Assembly: GCA_003165595.1 (NCBI GenBank)
Contig: PLWQ01000023.1
Span: 37,003 to 84,873, forward strand
Direction: 5' to 3'
From: Fibrobacterota bacterium
Lineage (GTDB): Bacteria > Fibrobacterota > Chitinivibrionia > Chitinivibrionales > FEN-1185
DNA length: 47,871 nt
The notes below the pieces were generated by a model. That model saw only the letters and a program-made list of their open reading frames with translations. It did not search any database and was not told the DNA's origin. Of the stretch, positions 1-9,403 are shown one piece after another; position 1 is the stretch's first letter; each line of letters starts with the position of its first letter. A program made the translations under genes and the position numbers.

Positions 1-26
1 ATGCCTCGCAGCTTGCTGCGAGGCAT
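1..26. terminator. Perfect inverted repeat, possible terminator of a gene upstream of the window
   Basis: A perfect 12-bp inverted repeat (1-12 and 15-26) is separated by only TT, giving a very stable hairpin. No T-run follows it on the + strand. On the - strand the tail would lie outside the window, so it could end a gene on either side or be a repeat unit. Function is inferred only from shape and position upstream of purB. Confidence 0.4.
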
Positions 27-100
27 CTTCACTATCCTAATATAGCAATGTAAGAGACTGCCAGCAAGTCTTATCTGAAATCGCGGAATATTTGATTTCC

Positions 101-129
101 TTGTCCTGCTCGACCCGTCTCAATAAACT
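101..129 (+). promoter_or_regulatory. Weak sigma70-like promoter candidate for purB
   Basis: TTGTCC (101-106) and TAAACT (124-129) are separated by 17 bp, each matching 4 of 6 consensus bases. It would give a leader of about 90 nt before the purB ATG. The call rests on hexamer spacing alone. Confidence 0.3.
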
Positions 130-226
130 ATATTTCGTAAGCTGTTGTCGCATTCCCGGAAGATCGGAAGAGGTTCAGGGCGCCGTTGGCGCGCGGGAGC
201 AGGCCACCGGCAAGGAAACCACGATT

Positions 227-1681
227 ATGAGCGAAAAACAACGGGACCGGACCGACGTCTATGTAAATCCCCTGCTCCAGCGCTATGCGGGCAGGGAGAT
301 GCTGTATGTCTTCTCGCCCGACTTCAAGTTCGGCACGTGGCGAAAGCTGTGGATAGCCCTTGCCGAATGCGAGAAAGACCTTGGCCTTCCGATCACGGCC
401 GAGCAAATCGACGAGATGAAGCAGCATGTCCACGACATCGACTACGACGCCGCGGCCGCCTACGAGGCCGCGACCCGGCACGACGTGATGGCCCACATAC
501 ACGCGTTCGGGGACCGCTGCCCGCTCGCGCGCCCCATCATTCACCTGGGGGCCACCAGCGCGTTCGTGGGCGACAACACCGATCTCATCCAGCTCAGGGA
601 AGCGTCGGCACTCCTGCTCGCGCGGCTGACGGCGGTTATTGCGGCACTCAGGGAATTCGCGCTTGCAAACAAAGACCTCGCGACCCTGGGCTACACCCAT
701 TTTCAGCCCGCGCAACTCACCACCGTGGGAAAGCGCGCGAGCCTGTGGCTGTACGAGCTCACGCTCGACTTCGCGGCGCTCGAACAATTTCACGCGACCC
801 TGCCTTTTCTTGGCGTCAAGGGAACAACGGGCACGCAGGCAAGCTACATGAGCCTGTTCGACGGCGATGAGGCAAAGGTAAAGCGCCTCGATTTGCTGGT
901 TGCGGCAAAAATGGGGTTTAGCGCCACCGTGCCCGTTTCGGGCCAGACCTATTCGCGCAAGATCGACGCCACCGCGCTGGCGGTTGTGTCGGGCATTGCC
1001 CAGACATTCCACAAAATCGCAAATGACATACGGCTCTTGTCCCACCTGCGCGAGGTGGAGGAGCCGTTCGAAAGCGGCCAGGTGGGATCATCGGCCATGG
1101 CCTACAAACGCAACCCCATGCGCTCGGAGCGCATCACATCGCTTTCGCGCTACATTATTTCGCTGTCGTCGTCACCGGCGAACACCGCGGCCGAGCAATG
1201 GTTCGAGCGCACGCTCGACGATTCCGCCAACAAGCGTCTTTCGATCCCGGAGGCGTTTCTCGCCGCCGACGCGGTTTGCATCATCGGCCTCAACGTGCTG
1301 TCGGGCCTGGTAGTATATCCGCGCGTCATCGCAAAGCACGTGGCTGAGGAGCTTCCCTTCATGGCAACCGAAAATATTCTCATGGAGGCGGTAAAGAAAG
1401 GCGGGGACAGACAGTCTCTGCACGAACGGATCCGGCGCTACTCCATGGAAGCGCAAAAGGGAATAAAGACCGAGGGAAAACAAAACGATCTCCTCGAACG
1501 CATCCTTGCCGATCCGGTTTTCAACCTGATGCAACAGGATCTCGACAGTATCCTCAACGTATCCTCGTTCGTGGGCAGGGCGCCCCGCCAAGTGGAAGAG
1601 TTTGTCCGCGACCAGGTGGATCCGCTGCTGGCGCGGAGCGGGAAATTCGGGATAGTTGATAAAAAAGAACTTACCGTGTAG
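227..1681 (+). CDS. purB: Adenylosuccinate lyase
   Basis: Cytosolic enzyme of purine synthesis that releases fumarate from SAICAR and from adenylosuccinate. The 484-residue protein belongs to the fumarase/aspartase superfamily. The lyase signature is visible as GSSAMAYKRNPMRSE near residue 290, a form that resembles the longer, eukaryote-like PurB branch (SSAMPYKRNPMRSE). The conserved THFQPAQ segment (near residue 158) carries the expected catalytic-region histidine. The open frame extends upstream to 92, but that stretch looks non-coding. The ATG at 227 begins MSEKQRDR and has an AGGA about 10 nt upstream, so it is the better start. The next gene on the same strand starts about 50 nt downstream, so co-transcription is possible. 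Confidence 0.95.
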   Translation: MSEKQRDRTDVYVNPLLQRYAGREMLYVFSPDFKFGTWRKLWIALAECEKDLGLPITAEQIDEMKQHVHDIDYDAAAAYEAATRHDVMAHIHAFGDRCPLARPIIHLGATSAFVGDNTDLIQLREASALLLARLTAVIAALREFALANKDLATLGYTHFQPAQLTTVGKRASLWLYELTLDFAALEQFHATLPFLGVKGTTGTQASYMSLFDGDEAKVKRLDLLVAAKMGFSATVPVSGQTYSRKIDATALAVVSGIAQTFHKIANDIRLLSHLREVEEPFESGQVGSSAMAYKRNPMRSERITSLSRYIISLSSSPANTAAEQWFERTLDDSANKRLSIPEAFLAADAVCIIGLNVLSGLVVYPRVIAKHVAEELPFMATENILMEAVKKGGDRQSLHERIRRYSMEAQKGIKTEGKQNDLLERILADPVFNLMQQDLDSILNVSSFVGRAPRQVEEFVRDQVDPLLARSGKFGIVDKKELTV

Positions 1682-1732
1682 GAAACGGCGGGCTGCGTTC
1701 GCCGGGCCCGCGCGGCGACGATCGGCGGTTGC

Positions 1733-2659
1733 ATGCGGCGCGGTCCGGGGTATGCGGCTGGGCCGACGAATGTACAAGCATTCGAACCGCTCAACCGAAA
1801 ACGTTTGCAGAACGAGAAAAGCGAGACGCCCTTGGTCGCCGACTATCATGTCCATACGCCCTATTGCGGGCACGCGCAGGGAAAGATCGTCGATTATATC
1901 GAGACTGCCCTCGCCGTGGGAATAGCGGAAATCGGTTTTTCGGACCACCTCGGCCGCTACTATCTTGCCAAGAATCAGCGCAAGCGGTACTGGGACTGGG
2001 GCATGCGGGAACGCGACATTGCCAGGTATTTCTCCGAACTGCTCGACCTGAAAGAAGCCTACGAAGACCGGATAACGGTGCGCATCGGGCTCGAAATGGA
2101 CTATATCGAGGGCGCAGAGCAGATTGCCGAGGCCATCTGCTCGCATTACCCGTTCGATTTCCTGCTCGGATCCATCCACTGCCTGCCCGTCCTGGGCTGG
2201 CGCCATATTTCGGAATATGTAAAGGCCGACCAGCGGCAGGTATACGAGGCATATTTCGATGCGGTGCGCTCGGGCGTGCAGTCGAAACTGTTCCAGTCCC
2301 TTGCCCATATCGATTTCATCTGGCGCTATGTGGCCTGGCCGGAGGCGCCGCAGGATCTGATGGAAGAGTACATATCCAATGCCGTGTCGCTTGCCGAAAA
2401 GAACAATGTTTGTGTTGAGATAAATGCCAATGGGTTCTTGTGGTCGCAAATCAACGACGGTCGGAACTACAACTTGTTCGACATGACCATCGAGGCCGTC
2501 AAGAAGCACAACGCCTCCGTAACCATCGGCTCGGATGCGCACACGCCAAACCTTGTGGGCAAAGCCTTCCCGCAGATTCTTGCCATCCTCAAGAGCAAAG
2601 GGATCGAGACATTCTCGGTGTTCGAACAAAAGCAGGGGAGGCGGACAAGGCTGGGGTAG
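1733..2659 (+). CDS. PHP-domain histidinol-phosphatase-like hydrolase (HisK type)
   Basis: PHP metallo-phosphoesterases of this type remove phosphate from histidinol phosphate in histidine synthesis. Visible metal-binding motifs are DYHVHTPYCGH near the N terminus, GLEMDYIEG, GSIHCLP and the C-terminal GSDAHTP. The order and spacing fit the HisK/YtvP branch of PHP proteins. The first ~30 residues after the ATG at 1733 are not conserved-looking, and an in-frame TTG at 1832 just before the HVH motif is a possible alternative start. No other histidine genes are nearby, so the exact substrate is an inference from family, and another phosphoester is possible. Confidence 0.8.
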   Translation: MRRGPGYAAGPTNVQAFEPLNRKRLQNEKSETPLVADYHVHTPYCGHAQGKIVDYIETALAVGIAEIGFSDHLGRYYLAKNQRKRYWDWGMRERDIARYFSELLDLKEAYEDRITVRIGLEMDYIEGAEQIAEAICSHYPFDFLLGSIHCLPVLGWRHISEYVKADQRQVYEAYFDAVRSGVQSKLFQSLAHIDFIWRYVAWPEAPQDLMEEYISNAVSLAEKNNVCVEINANGFLWSQINDGRNYNLFDMTIEAVKKHNASVTIGSDAHTPNLVGKAFPQILAILKSKGIETFSVFEQKQGRRTRLG

Positions 2660-2933
2660 CGGTGTCCCGCTCACCCTGCAGCGCACGGGACGACTGCCGG
2701 TTTGGAGCACTTTTGCGCGGCGTGAACGAGCATGTGGGAAAAGTCTGCCGCGTTTTCCGAAAGAGACCGCGGCCTATGGCCGTGGTTCCTTGCCCCTGTG
2801 CGCCAACTAAATGTTGATACGTCAACCACAATCATGTATTTTTACTTGGGCCGGGCGATTACCGCCCGCAAAGTGATCTTTACGATGAGCGGGGCTTTGA
2901 GAAAACGGCAGGATTCCCCAAGAGAGGTTTGTC

Positions 2934-3164
2934 ATGGCTGAGTTTGTCTATGCTTGTTCGGTGAAGACCGGTCATCCCCGCAAGAGCTTCATTCAGGAAC
3001 CCAAGTATCCTCTCTTCTGCTGCGGACGAAGCATGGTGAGGGTTTTTGACAAAAGCGAGGAAGACGAAAACTCCGGCGGGCCGGCAACAGCTCCGGCGGC
3101 AAAAATCGCAAAGAAGAAAGTGCGGTCTTTGGGCCGGCTCAAAGACAAGCGACGGAGCAGGTAG
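2934..3164 (+). CDS. Small unknown protein with a basic tail
   Basis: A 76-residue frame starts at an ATG preceded by AGAGAGG at good ribosome-binding distance, which is the main reason to accept it. The N-terminal half contains two adjacent cysteines in YPLFCCGRSM. The C-terminal half is acidic, then Ala/Pro-rich, then strongly basic (KIAKKKVRSLGRLKDKRRSR), the kind of tail that can bind nucleic acid. I do not recognise a family. It lies alone between the PHP gene and smc, with about 270 bp of apparently non-coding DNA before it. Confidence 0.55.
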   Translation: MAEFVYACSVKTGHPRKSFIQEPKYPLFCCGRSMVRVFDKSEEDENSGGPATAPAAKIAKKKVRSLGRLKDKRRSR

Positions 3165-3329
3165 CGTCTCTTCGGAATAGTCTCAGAAGAACCTCAAAAG
3201 ATTGCCGGTTCCGGCGTCTCTCCCGCAAACGCGGAAGTTCCACCTATTCCTATAATATGGGACGTTTTTCCTGCTCTTTGCCGGCACCAAAACCCCCTCA
3301 AAAATCTTCTTTTCCTCTTAAATCTTTTG

Positions 3330-3358
3330 TTGACTAGACCCCCCATATATTGTATCTT
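3330..3358 (+). promoter_or_regulatory. Sigma70-like promoter for smc
   Basis: TTGACT (5 of 6) at 3330-3335 and TATCTT (4 of 6) at 3353-3358 are spaced by exactly 17 bp in an otherwise AT-rich, non-coding stretch. The leader to the smc ATG would be about 87 nt. Confidence 0.55.
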
Positions 3359-3451
3359 AATTTAGTTAAGCCTCTAGCTCTTGTAGCGCCCTATATCATA
3401 ATCGGAACGGAACCTTACCACGACACCCGCTTAAAAAAGGAAGCAGCAATC

Positions 3452-6400
3452 ATGGTGTTACGCAAGCTCTCGATCTTCGGGTTCAAGTCCTTTGCAGACA
3501 AGACGGAAGTGGAATTCGGTGAAGGCGTTACGGCGGTCCTCGGCCCCAACGGATGCGGCAAGAGCAACGTGATCGACGCAATACGATGGGTATTCGGAGA
3601 GCAGAAACCGTCGGCCTTGCGCAGCGCGAACATGCAGGACGTTATCTTCTCCGGCTCACAGAAACGGTCTGCGCTCAACATCGCCGAAGTGACATTGACA
3701 ATAGAAAATACGAGGAAGATCCTGCCCTCCGAATTCAACGAAATCGCCATCACCCGCAGGATATTCCGCAGCGGCGAAAGCGAATATCTCATCAACAAAG
3801 TACCGTGCCGCCTGCGCGACATCCACACCATGTTCCTGGACACCGGCATCGGCAGTACGGCATATACCACCATCGAAAATTCGATGATCAATTCGATACT
3901 CAGCGACAAGGCGGAAGAACGCCGGGTCCTGTTTGAAGAGGCGGCCGGCATCGGGAAGTACAAGGAACGCCGCAAGGAAAGCCTGCGCCAGCTCGACCGC
4001 ACGCGTCAGGACCTGCTCCGCATCAACGACAAGGTGCAGGAGGCCGACCGTCAGGTGCGAATGCTGGCGCGACACGTGGAAAAGGCGAACCGGTACAAGC
4101 GCTATTTTACCGACCTCAAGACGATCGAGGTGGGGTTCGAAAACAAGCGGTACGCAACCTACACGGCCACGCTTGATGCGCGTAAGAAGGAGCTTGACGA
4201 ATCGGAACAAAAACGCCAGACGGTTCGCGCCAAGGCAGCTGCGGCCGAGGCAACCATCGAGAAGATGCAGATCACGGCGCTTCAGCAGGAAAAAGAGCTC
4301 GAAATCGCCTCAAAGCATGTCGCCGAGGCAAACGAGTCCATTATCGGGCTCGACCGCGATATTTCCGTTGCCAAGGAGCGCATGGCGAACCTTCGCGGGA
4401 ACGTGGAGCGGAGTGATCGCGAAAGCCAGAGTCTCGATGAACAGATCGCAAGCGCCGGCGTGCTCAGGATGCAGGCCGAACAGGGAATTGTCGGGCATTC
4501 AAGCGAGCTTGTCGGGTTCGAGGAAAAGGTGGGCCGCGCCCGCGGCGAACTCGCGGCCTTCGACGATCGGGTGTCGCAAAGCAGGCAGGAATCCGAGCGC
4601 ATTTCCTCGGAACACATCGAGACCATCAATGCCATCGGCGAGCTCAATAACTCCGTTGCCACCCTCAAGACAAATTACGCCAATTGCCTGGAACGCGGGG
4701 AGCACGATCAGAAAGAACTTGCCGCCCAGCAGGCCCGGCTCGACGAGTACCGGGATGCCATGGAGGTGTGCAGGCGGCAACTGGAATCGGCGCACGAGTC
4801 GCACAAGAACCTGTCCGCTTCGCGCGAGGCGTTGTTGGCCCGCATCGAAAAGGAAGACGAACAGTACCAGTCTCTTGTCGAACGCGAGAAACGCCTCGAA
4901 GCCCAAATTGACGCATGCAAGTCTCAACGCACGTTTCTGGAAGGTCTCGACGCGGCGTTTGAGGGCTACGAAGGCGGCGTCAAGGCGGTGCTCACCAAGA
5001 ATCTGCCCGGCGCGGCCGGCATCGTCGCCGACCTGGTGCGCGTGCCCGACGAGTCCATGCTCGGTCTGGTAGAGCGCGTGCTGGGCCAATCGATCCAGAC
5101 CCTGGTTTTCCGCACCGATGCCGACCTCAAGAACGCGGTTTCGTTCCTTCGCGCGGAGAATGCGGGTTCGGCACGCATGGTTTCCATGGAGCGCCTCAGT
5201 CGTTCGTCGTTTGAGTCGCACTTTGCGCATGCGTCCGCGGAACCCATGCGGAAATTCGTCCAGACCGCCGACGAATATTCGTGCGTCGCGGATTATCTGT
5301 TCGCCCACACCTACTGCACCGCCACTGCCGACGAGGCGATCGATCGCTCCAACGAGTATGGGAGGGGAATTTTCGCCGCGAGGGACGGCGTGGTGTGCCT
5401 GGAGAACGGGTGCGTGCTCGCGGGCGCTCCCAAGAAACAGCAGGCGGGCATTCTTCAGCGCAAACAGTCGATAGAAAAATGCGTGGCCGACATCGACAGG
5501 TTCGAAAAAGAGTACCAGCGGGTGATTCACGAGAAGGAAATCTGCATCATCAACCGCGACGAAGCCAAGTACGCTCTTGTCGAGGTTGACGAAAAGCTCA
5601 ACACCGGGCGCCAGAAGCAGCAGGAACAGGAAACAACCATTCGCCATTACGACAACGAGAGCCGCACCGTTGAGGCCACCATGGAAGAATTGCGAGCCGA
5701 AATGGCGCGCACGCGCGAACGCATGGTCAGCCTCGACGCGCAGATCAAGACCGCCGACCTGCGGTGCGAAGATCTGGGCGGCAGGCGCCTGGACCTCGAG
5801 GCACGTGTCGAGCGGTCGCGCACCGCGCTCACCGGCATGCAGGAGGAGCGCAACAGCATGGCCGAGCACCTCAAGAACATCGAGCTCGAAATGATGGGTC
5901 TCACCAACAGGATACAACAGGAGAAACAGGACATCGAGCGTCTCCTGTCGGATGTGCGGCATTACACGGCCAAGAAGGAAAAGGTGGCGCAAGAGAAACA
6001 GCAGGCGCTTGCCGAAATAGAATCGCTGGAATCGTCGATCCGCGGTGAGGAGGAACAGCTCGGATTGCAGATTGTAAAACGATCCGACCTCGAACAGGTA
6101 CGGGCCGTGCAGCGCGACAAGTATAATGCCGTCCTCATCGAAATCGAGGAGATCCGGAAGGTTCTCAAGGCGGATACGGGCGACAGCGAAGAGCTGTCGA
6201 ACAGGATTCACGGCCTGGAACTCGACCAGACGCGGGACGAGCAGGAGAAGCGGCGCATCCGCGAGCGAATTTACGAGGCATACAAAGTGGACCTCGAATC
6301 GCCTGACGAAGAAATCGCCGGCATTGAAGAAGACGAAGCGGCCGTGGTGGAGCGGATCAACGTATTCAAGGAACGGCTGCGCAGGCTGGGCGACGTGAAC

Positions 6401-7000
6401 ATGGCCGCGCTCACCGATTTTGAAACCGAAAGCGCGCGCCTGCGCGAGATGACGGTTCAGCGCGACGATCTGCAGACTGCGGTTGACGATCTGGAAAAGG
6501 CCATCAAGAAACTCGACAAAGAGGCGCGCGTACAGTTTACGACCACGTTCGAGCAGGTGCAGAAGAACTTCATCACCATGTTCACCACCCTGTTCGAGGG
6601 TGGTGAAGCGCAGCTCACGCTCGAGGAAAACGCGGATCCGCTGGAAGCAGCCATCAATATCAACGTGCGGCCGGCGGGTAAGAAGATGCGCGGCGTGGGC
6701 CTGTTGTCGGGAGGCGAGCGCGCGCTCACTGCCATTTCGCTCCTGTTTTCGCTCTATCTTGTAAAGCCGTCGGCCTACTGCATCCTCGACGAGCTCGACG
6801 CGCCGCTCGACGACGCCAACATCGGCAGGTTCGTGAGCATTCTCAAGAAATTCTCCGAGCAAACGCAGTTTATCGTGATAACGCACAACAAGCGCACCAT
6901 GGAAGCGGCCGATTTGCTCTACGGCGTCACGCAGCAGGAAAAGGGCGTGTCGACCATCGTGGGCGTGAAGTTCGAGGAAGCGGCCCTGCAAGCCGCATGA
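3452..7000 (+). CDS. smc: Chromosome partition protein SMC
   Basis: SMC forms the ATP-driven ring of bacterial condensin, with ScpA and ScpB, and compacts and segregates the chromosome. The protein is 1182 residues, the usual SMC length. Walker A is GPNGCGKSN at residues 31-39. Two long charged coiled-coil arms flank a hinge at roughly residues 515-640. The C-terminal head carries the ABC signature LLSGGERALTAIS and the Walker B stretch CILDELDAPLDDAN. The frame is open to 3350, but the ATG at 3452 begins MVLRKLSIFGFKSFADK, the canonical SMC N terminus, and has an AAAGGA upstream. Its stop overlaps the next start as ATGA, implying translational coupling. No scpA/scpB genes are in the window. 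Confidence 0.97.
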   Translation: MVLRKLSIFGFKSFADKTEVEFGEGVTAVLGPNGCGKSNVIDAIRWVFGEQKPSALRSANMQDVIFSGSQKRSALNIAEVTLTIENTRKILPSEFNEIAITRRIFRSGESEYLINKVPCRLRDIHTMFLDTGIGSTAYTTIENSMINSILSDKAEERRVLFEEAAGIGKYKERRKESLRQLDRTRQDLLRINDKVQEADRQVRMLARHVEKANRYKRYFTDLKTIEVGFENKRYATYTATLDARKKELDESEQKRQTVRAKAAAAEATIEKMQITALQQEKELEIASKHVAEANESIIGLDRDISVAKERMANLRGNVERSDRESQSLDEQIASAGVLRMQAEQGIVGHSSELVGFEEKVGRARGELAAFDDRVSQSRQESERISSEHIETINAIGELNNSVATLKTNYANCLERGEHDQKELAAQQARLDEYRDAMEVCRRQLESAHESHKNLSASREALLARIEKEDEQYQSLVEREKRLEAQIDACKSQRTFLEGLDAAFEGYEGGVKAVLTKNLPGAAGIVADLVRVPDESMLGLVERVLGQSIQTLVFRTDADLKNAVSFLRAENAGSARMVSMERLSRSSFESHFAHASAEPMRKFVQTADEYSCVADYLFAHTYCTATADEAIDRSNEYGRGIFAARDGVVCLENGCVLAGAPKKQQAGILQRKQSIEKCVADIDRFEKEYQRVIHEKEICIINRDEAKYALVEVDEKLNTGRQKQQEQETTIRHYDNESRTVEATMEELRAEMARTRERMVSLDAQIKTADLRCEDLGGRRLDLEARVERSRTALTGMQEERNSMAEHLKNIELEMMGLTNRIQQEKQDIERLLSDVRHYTAKKEKVAQEKQQALAEIESLESSIRGEEEQLGLQIVKRSDLEQVRAVQRDKYNAVLIEIEEIRKVLKADTGDSEELSNRIHGLELDQTRDEQEKRRIRERIYEAYKVDLESPDEEIAGIEEDEAAVVERINVFKERLRRLGDVNMAALTDFETESARLREMTVQRDDLQTAVDDLEKAIKKLDKEARVQFTTTFEQVQKNFITMFTTLFEGGEAQLTLEENADPLEAAININVRPAGKKMRGVGLLSGGERALTAISLLFSLYLVKPSAYCILDELDAPLDDANIGRFVSILKKFSEQTQFIVITHNKRTMEAADLLYGVTQQEKGVSTIVGVKFEEAALQAA

Positions 7001-7536
7001 CCTCCATGCGAACCGTTGCCGTAATCATTTTCGTCGCGATGGCGGCATTCTTTGTCGCCTGCTTCTATGCAGGCATATTCGACGAAGTCGGCATGTCGGT
7101 GAGCGAGCAGGGGCCCTACTGTCTGGTATACCGGGAGCATACCGGTCCCTACCGCGATGTCAGGTTCGTCCGGATCGACGTCTGCACGTATCTCCGCGAC
7201 CGCGGCGCCGCAGTTCCCGCCAGGTCATTTGTCAGGCTGCTCGACAACCCGCAGAAGGTGAAGCCCGAAAACCAGCGGAGTATCGCGGGCTATGTAACCG
7301 ACAGCCTTCTCCCAAATGTCCAGCCGCCCTACAAAACCGATATTTTCCCCCGGACCCGCGCCGTGAGCGCCGTCTTTCCCGTCCGGTCCTTCCTGTCGCA
7401 AATTACCGGGCCGCTCAAGTTCTACCCGAGGCTGTTTCGCTATTGCGGCAGGGAGAAGCTCGAAACAAACGGGCCGGTCTTCGAGCTGTACGACTCGGCC
7501 GCGAAGAAGATTGAATATGTGGCGCCGGTAAAGTAA
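6997..7536 (+). CDS. Membrane-anchored GyrI-like domain protein
   Basis: A 179-residue protein with one N-terminal hydrophobic segment (residues about 6-27) followed by a soluble domain. The soluble part shows features of GyrI/SOUL-like effector-binding folds: the GPYCLVYREHTGPY start, a VRLLDNPQKV segment, and a late FPVRSFLSQ strand-like stretch. Proteins with this layout (TM plus GyrI-like domain, as in eukaryotic TEX264) exist, but their bacterial function is unclear. The start codon overlaps the smc stop (ATGA), so it is probably translated in coupling with smc. Fold assignment is from motif likeness only. Confidence 0.7.
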   Translation: MTSMRTVAVIIFVAMAAFFVACFYAGIFDEVGMSVSEQGPYCLVYREHTGPYRDVRFVRIDVCTYLRDRGAAVPARSFVRLLDNPQKVKPENQRSIAGYVTDSLLPNVQPPYKTDIFPRTRAVSAVFPVRSFLSQITGPLKFYPRLFRYCGREKLETNGPVFELYDSAAKKIEYVAPVK

Positions 7537-7612
7537 AGGCGCCCCGCATTTCTCGCCGGCTTTAGCCGGGGCAGCCTCCGTGCGCTCCGGCCGCAGGTAG
7601 TATTTTAATCGC

Positions 7613-9397
7613 ATGTCCAAGCCCGACTCCGCGGTCCCCACAAAGAAGGCCACGCTTTTCCTCCTGTCCTATGCAAAGAGACACGCGCTGTCCATTGCCG
7701 GCGGCATGGTCCTGCTCATAGCCGTTGACCTGTGTCAGCTGATCATTCCGCAGATCGTCCGTGCAACGGTCGATCTACTCGGCGGGGAGCATTTCGCGCG
7801 CAGCGCCATCTTGATAAATGCCGGCAAAATAGCTGGGCTCGCCCTTGCCATGGTGGCGGTCCGTTTCTTGTGGCGGCTGTGCATCATGCGGCCGGCAAGA
7901 AAGATAGAGACGGAAATGCGTGAAGACATGTTCGCGCACCTCACCGGCCTTTCGTTTTCCTATTTCAACAGGACAAAGACCGGCGACCTCATGGCGCTTC
8001 TCGTCAACGATCTCAACGCCATCCGCATGGCCGCGGGACTCGGGCTCACCGGACTTACCGATGCGCTGTTCATGGGGTCCATGTCGCTGGCGTTCATGAT
8101 GTCGATAAACGTTCCCCTCACGCTGCTTACGGTGATTCCCCTTCCGGTGATCGTCTTTGTCATGATACGGTTCGGCAAGGTGATCCAGACACGGTTCTCC
8201 GACGTCCAGGAATCCTTCGGCGATATCTCGTCGCGCGCCCAGGAATCGTTGTCGGGAATCCGGGTCGTCAAGGGGTTTGTGCAGGAGGATCAGGAACTGC
8301 GCGGTTTCGTGCGGGAGTGCGACGGCTATGTGGAGAAGAACATCCGCCTTGTAAAGCTGTTCGGCTTCTTCTTCCCGCTCATCAGTTTCCTTGCCGCGCT
8401 GTCGCTGTCGCTGCTGTACTTCTTCGGCTCCCGATTCGTGCTCCAGAACGCCATCAGCCTCGGGCAATTCGTGTCGTTTTCGTTTTACATAGGCCTGTTC
8501 GTGTGGCCGATGATGGCGGTGGGATGGGTGTTCAACCTGTATCAGCGCGGAATCGCATCCGCAAAGCGAATCATAGAGCTCATGGAAGAGAAGCCGGATG
8601 TCCGGCCCGCGCCGGCGGGAAGCGCGGCCGCGGTCACCGGGGGCCGCATTGAATTTCGCGACCTCTCATTCCGGTACGGGCCGCACGGCCCGGACGTACT
8701 CAAGCACATCTCCCTCACCGTTGCGGCGGGCGCGTCGCTCGGGATCATGGGAAAGCCGGGGTCCGGCAAGACCACGCTCATCTCGCTGCTGTTTCATCTG
8801 TTTCCCGTGGAGCCTGGAAGGATTGTTGTTGACGGATACGATATCAACGACATTCCCGCCGCCTTGCTGCGCGCGTCGATCGGGTATGTGCCGCAGGATT
8901 CGTTTCTGTTTTCCGACACCGTGGGAAACAACATCGCGTTCGGCGTGGAGGAAGGGGCGGCGGAAAACAGCACGATCACGCGCGCCGCAACGCTTTCCGC
9001 CATTCATCGGGACATTCAGCAGTTTCCCGGCGGTTATGCCACGCAGATCGGGGAACGAGGGATAACGCTCTCGGGCGGGCAGAAGCAGCGGCTGGCAATC
9101 AGCAGGGCTCTGCTCATCAAGCCCGCGATCCTCGTGCTCGACGACGCGCTTTCGTCGGTGGATGCGGCCACCGAGCGGCAGATATTCTCCTCGCTCACGC
9201 CGGAAATCAGGGGCCGCACATCCATAGTTATCGCGCACCGCGTTTCCACGGTGATGGGTTGCGATTCGATAGTGGTCCTTTCCGAAGGAGAAATAGCGGA
9301 ACAGGGCAGTCACCGGGAACTGCTGGCCGGTGACGGGTTCTACTCCCGGCTCTACCGGTTGCAGACGCTTGAAGAAAACATCGCGGAAGAGGAGTAA
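7613..9397 (+). CDS. ABC exporter half-transporter with degenerate ATP site (YheI/LmrC-like)
   Basis: A 594-residue type IV exporter half with six N-terminal membrane helices (residues about 20-310) and a C-terminal nucleotide-binding domain. Visible motifs are Walker A GKPGSGKTT, signature LSGGQKQR, and Walker B LVLDD at residues 507-511. The residue after the Walker B Asp is Asp511 rather than the catalytic Glu, which marks the degenerate subunit of heterodimeric exporters. It ends 6 nt before the next gene, which encodes the matching half with a catalytic Glu. The pair would export lipids, drugs or peptides from the inner membrane; the substrate cannot be read from sequence. Confidence 0.93.
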   Translation: MSKPDSAVPTKKATLFLLSYAKRHALSIAGGMVLLIAVDLCQLIIPQIVRATVDLLGGEHFARSAILINAGKIAGLALAMVAVRFLWRLCIMRPARKIETEMREDMFAHLTGLSFSYFNRTKTGDLMALLVNDLNAIRMAAGLGLTGLTDALFMGSMSLAFMMSINVPLTLLTVIPLPVIVFVMIRFGKVIQTRFSDVQESFGDISSRAQESLSGIRVVKGFVQEDQELRGFVRECDGYVEKNIRLVKLFGFFFPLISFLAALSLSLLYFFGSRFVLQNAISLGQFVSFSFYIGLFVWPMMAVGWVFNLYQRGIASAKRIIELMEEKPDVRPAPAGSAAAVTGGRIEFRDLSFRYGPHGPDVLKHISLTVAAGASLGIMGKPGSGKTTLISLLFHLFPVEPGRIVVDGYDINDIPAALLRASIGYVPQDSFLFSDTVGNNIAFGVEEGAAENSTITRAATLSAIHRDIQQFPGGYATQIGERGITLSGGQKQRLAISRALLIKPAILVLDDALSSVDAATERQIFSSLTPEIRGRTSIVIAHRVSTVMGCDSIVVLSEGEIAEQGSHRELLAGDGFYSRLYRLQTLEENIAEEE

Positions 9398-9403
9398 CGG
9401 TCT

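Noticed and set aside
1172-2710. 512-codon - strand frame across purB and the PHP gene
   Set aside because: It is antisense to two recognised genes and resembles no protein family.
4499-6991. 830-codon open frame antisense to smc
   Set aside because: It mirrors the smc codon pattern in a high-GC gene, has no ribosome site, and the sense strand is unmistakably SMC.
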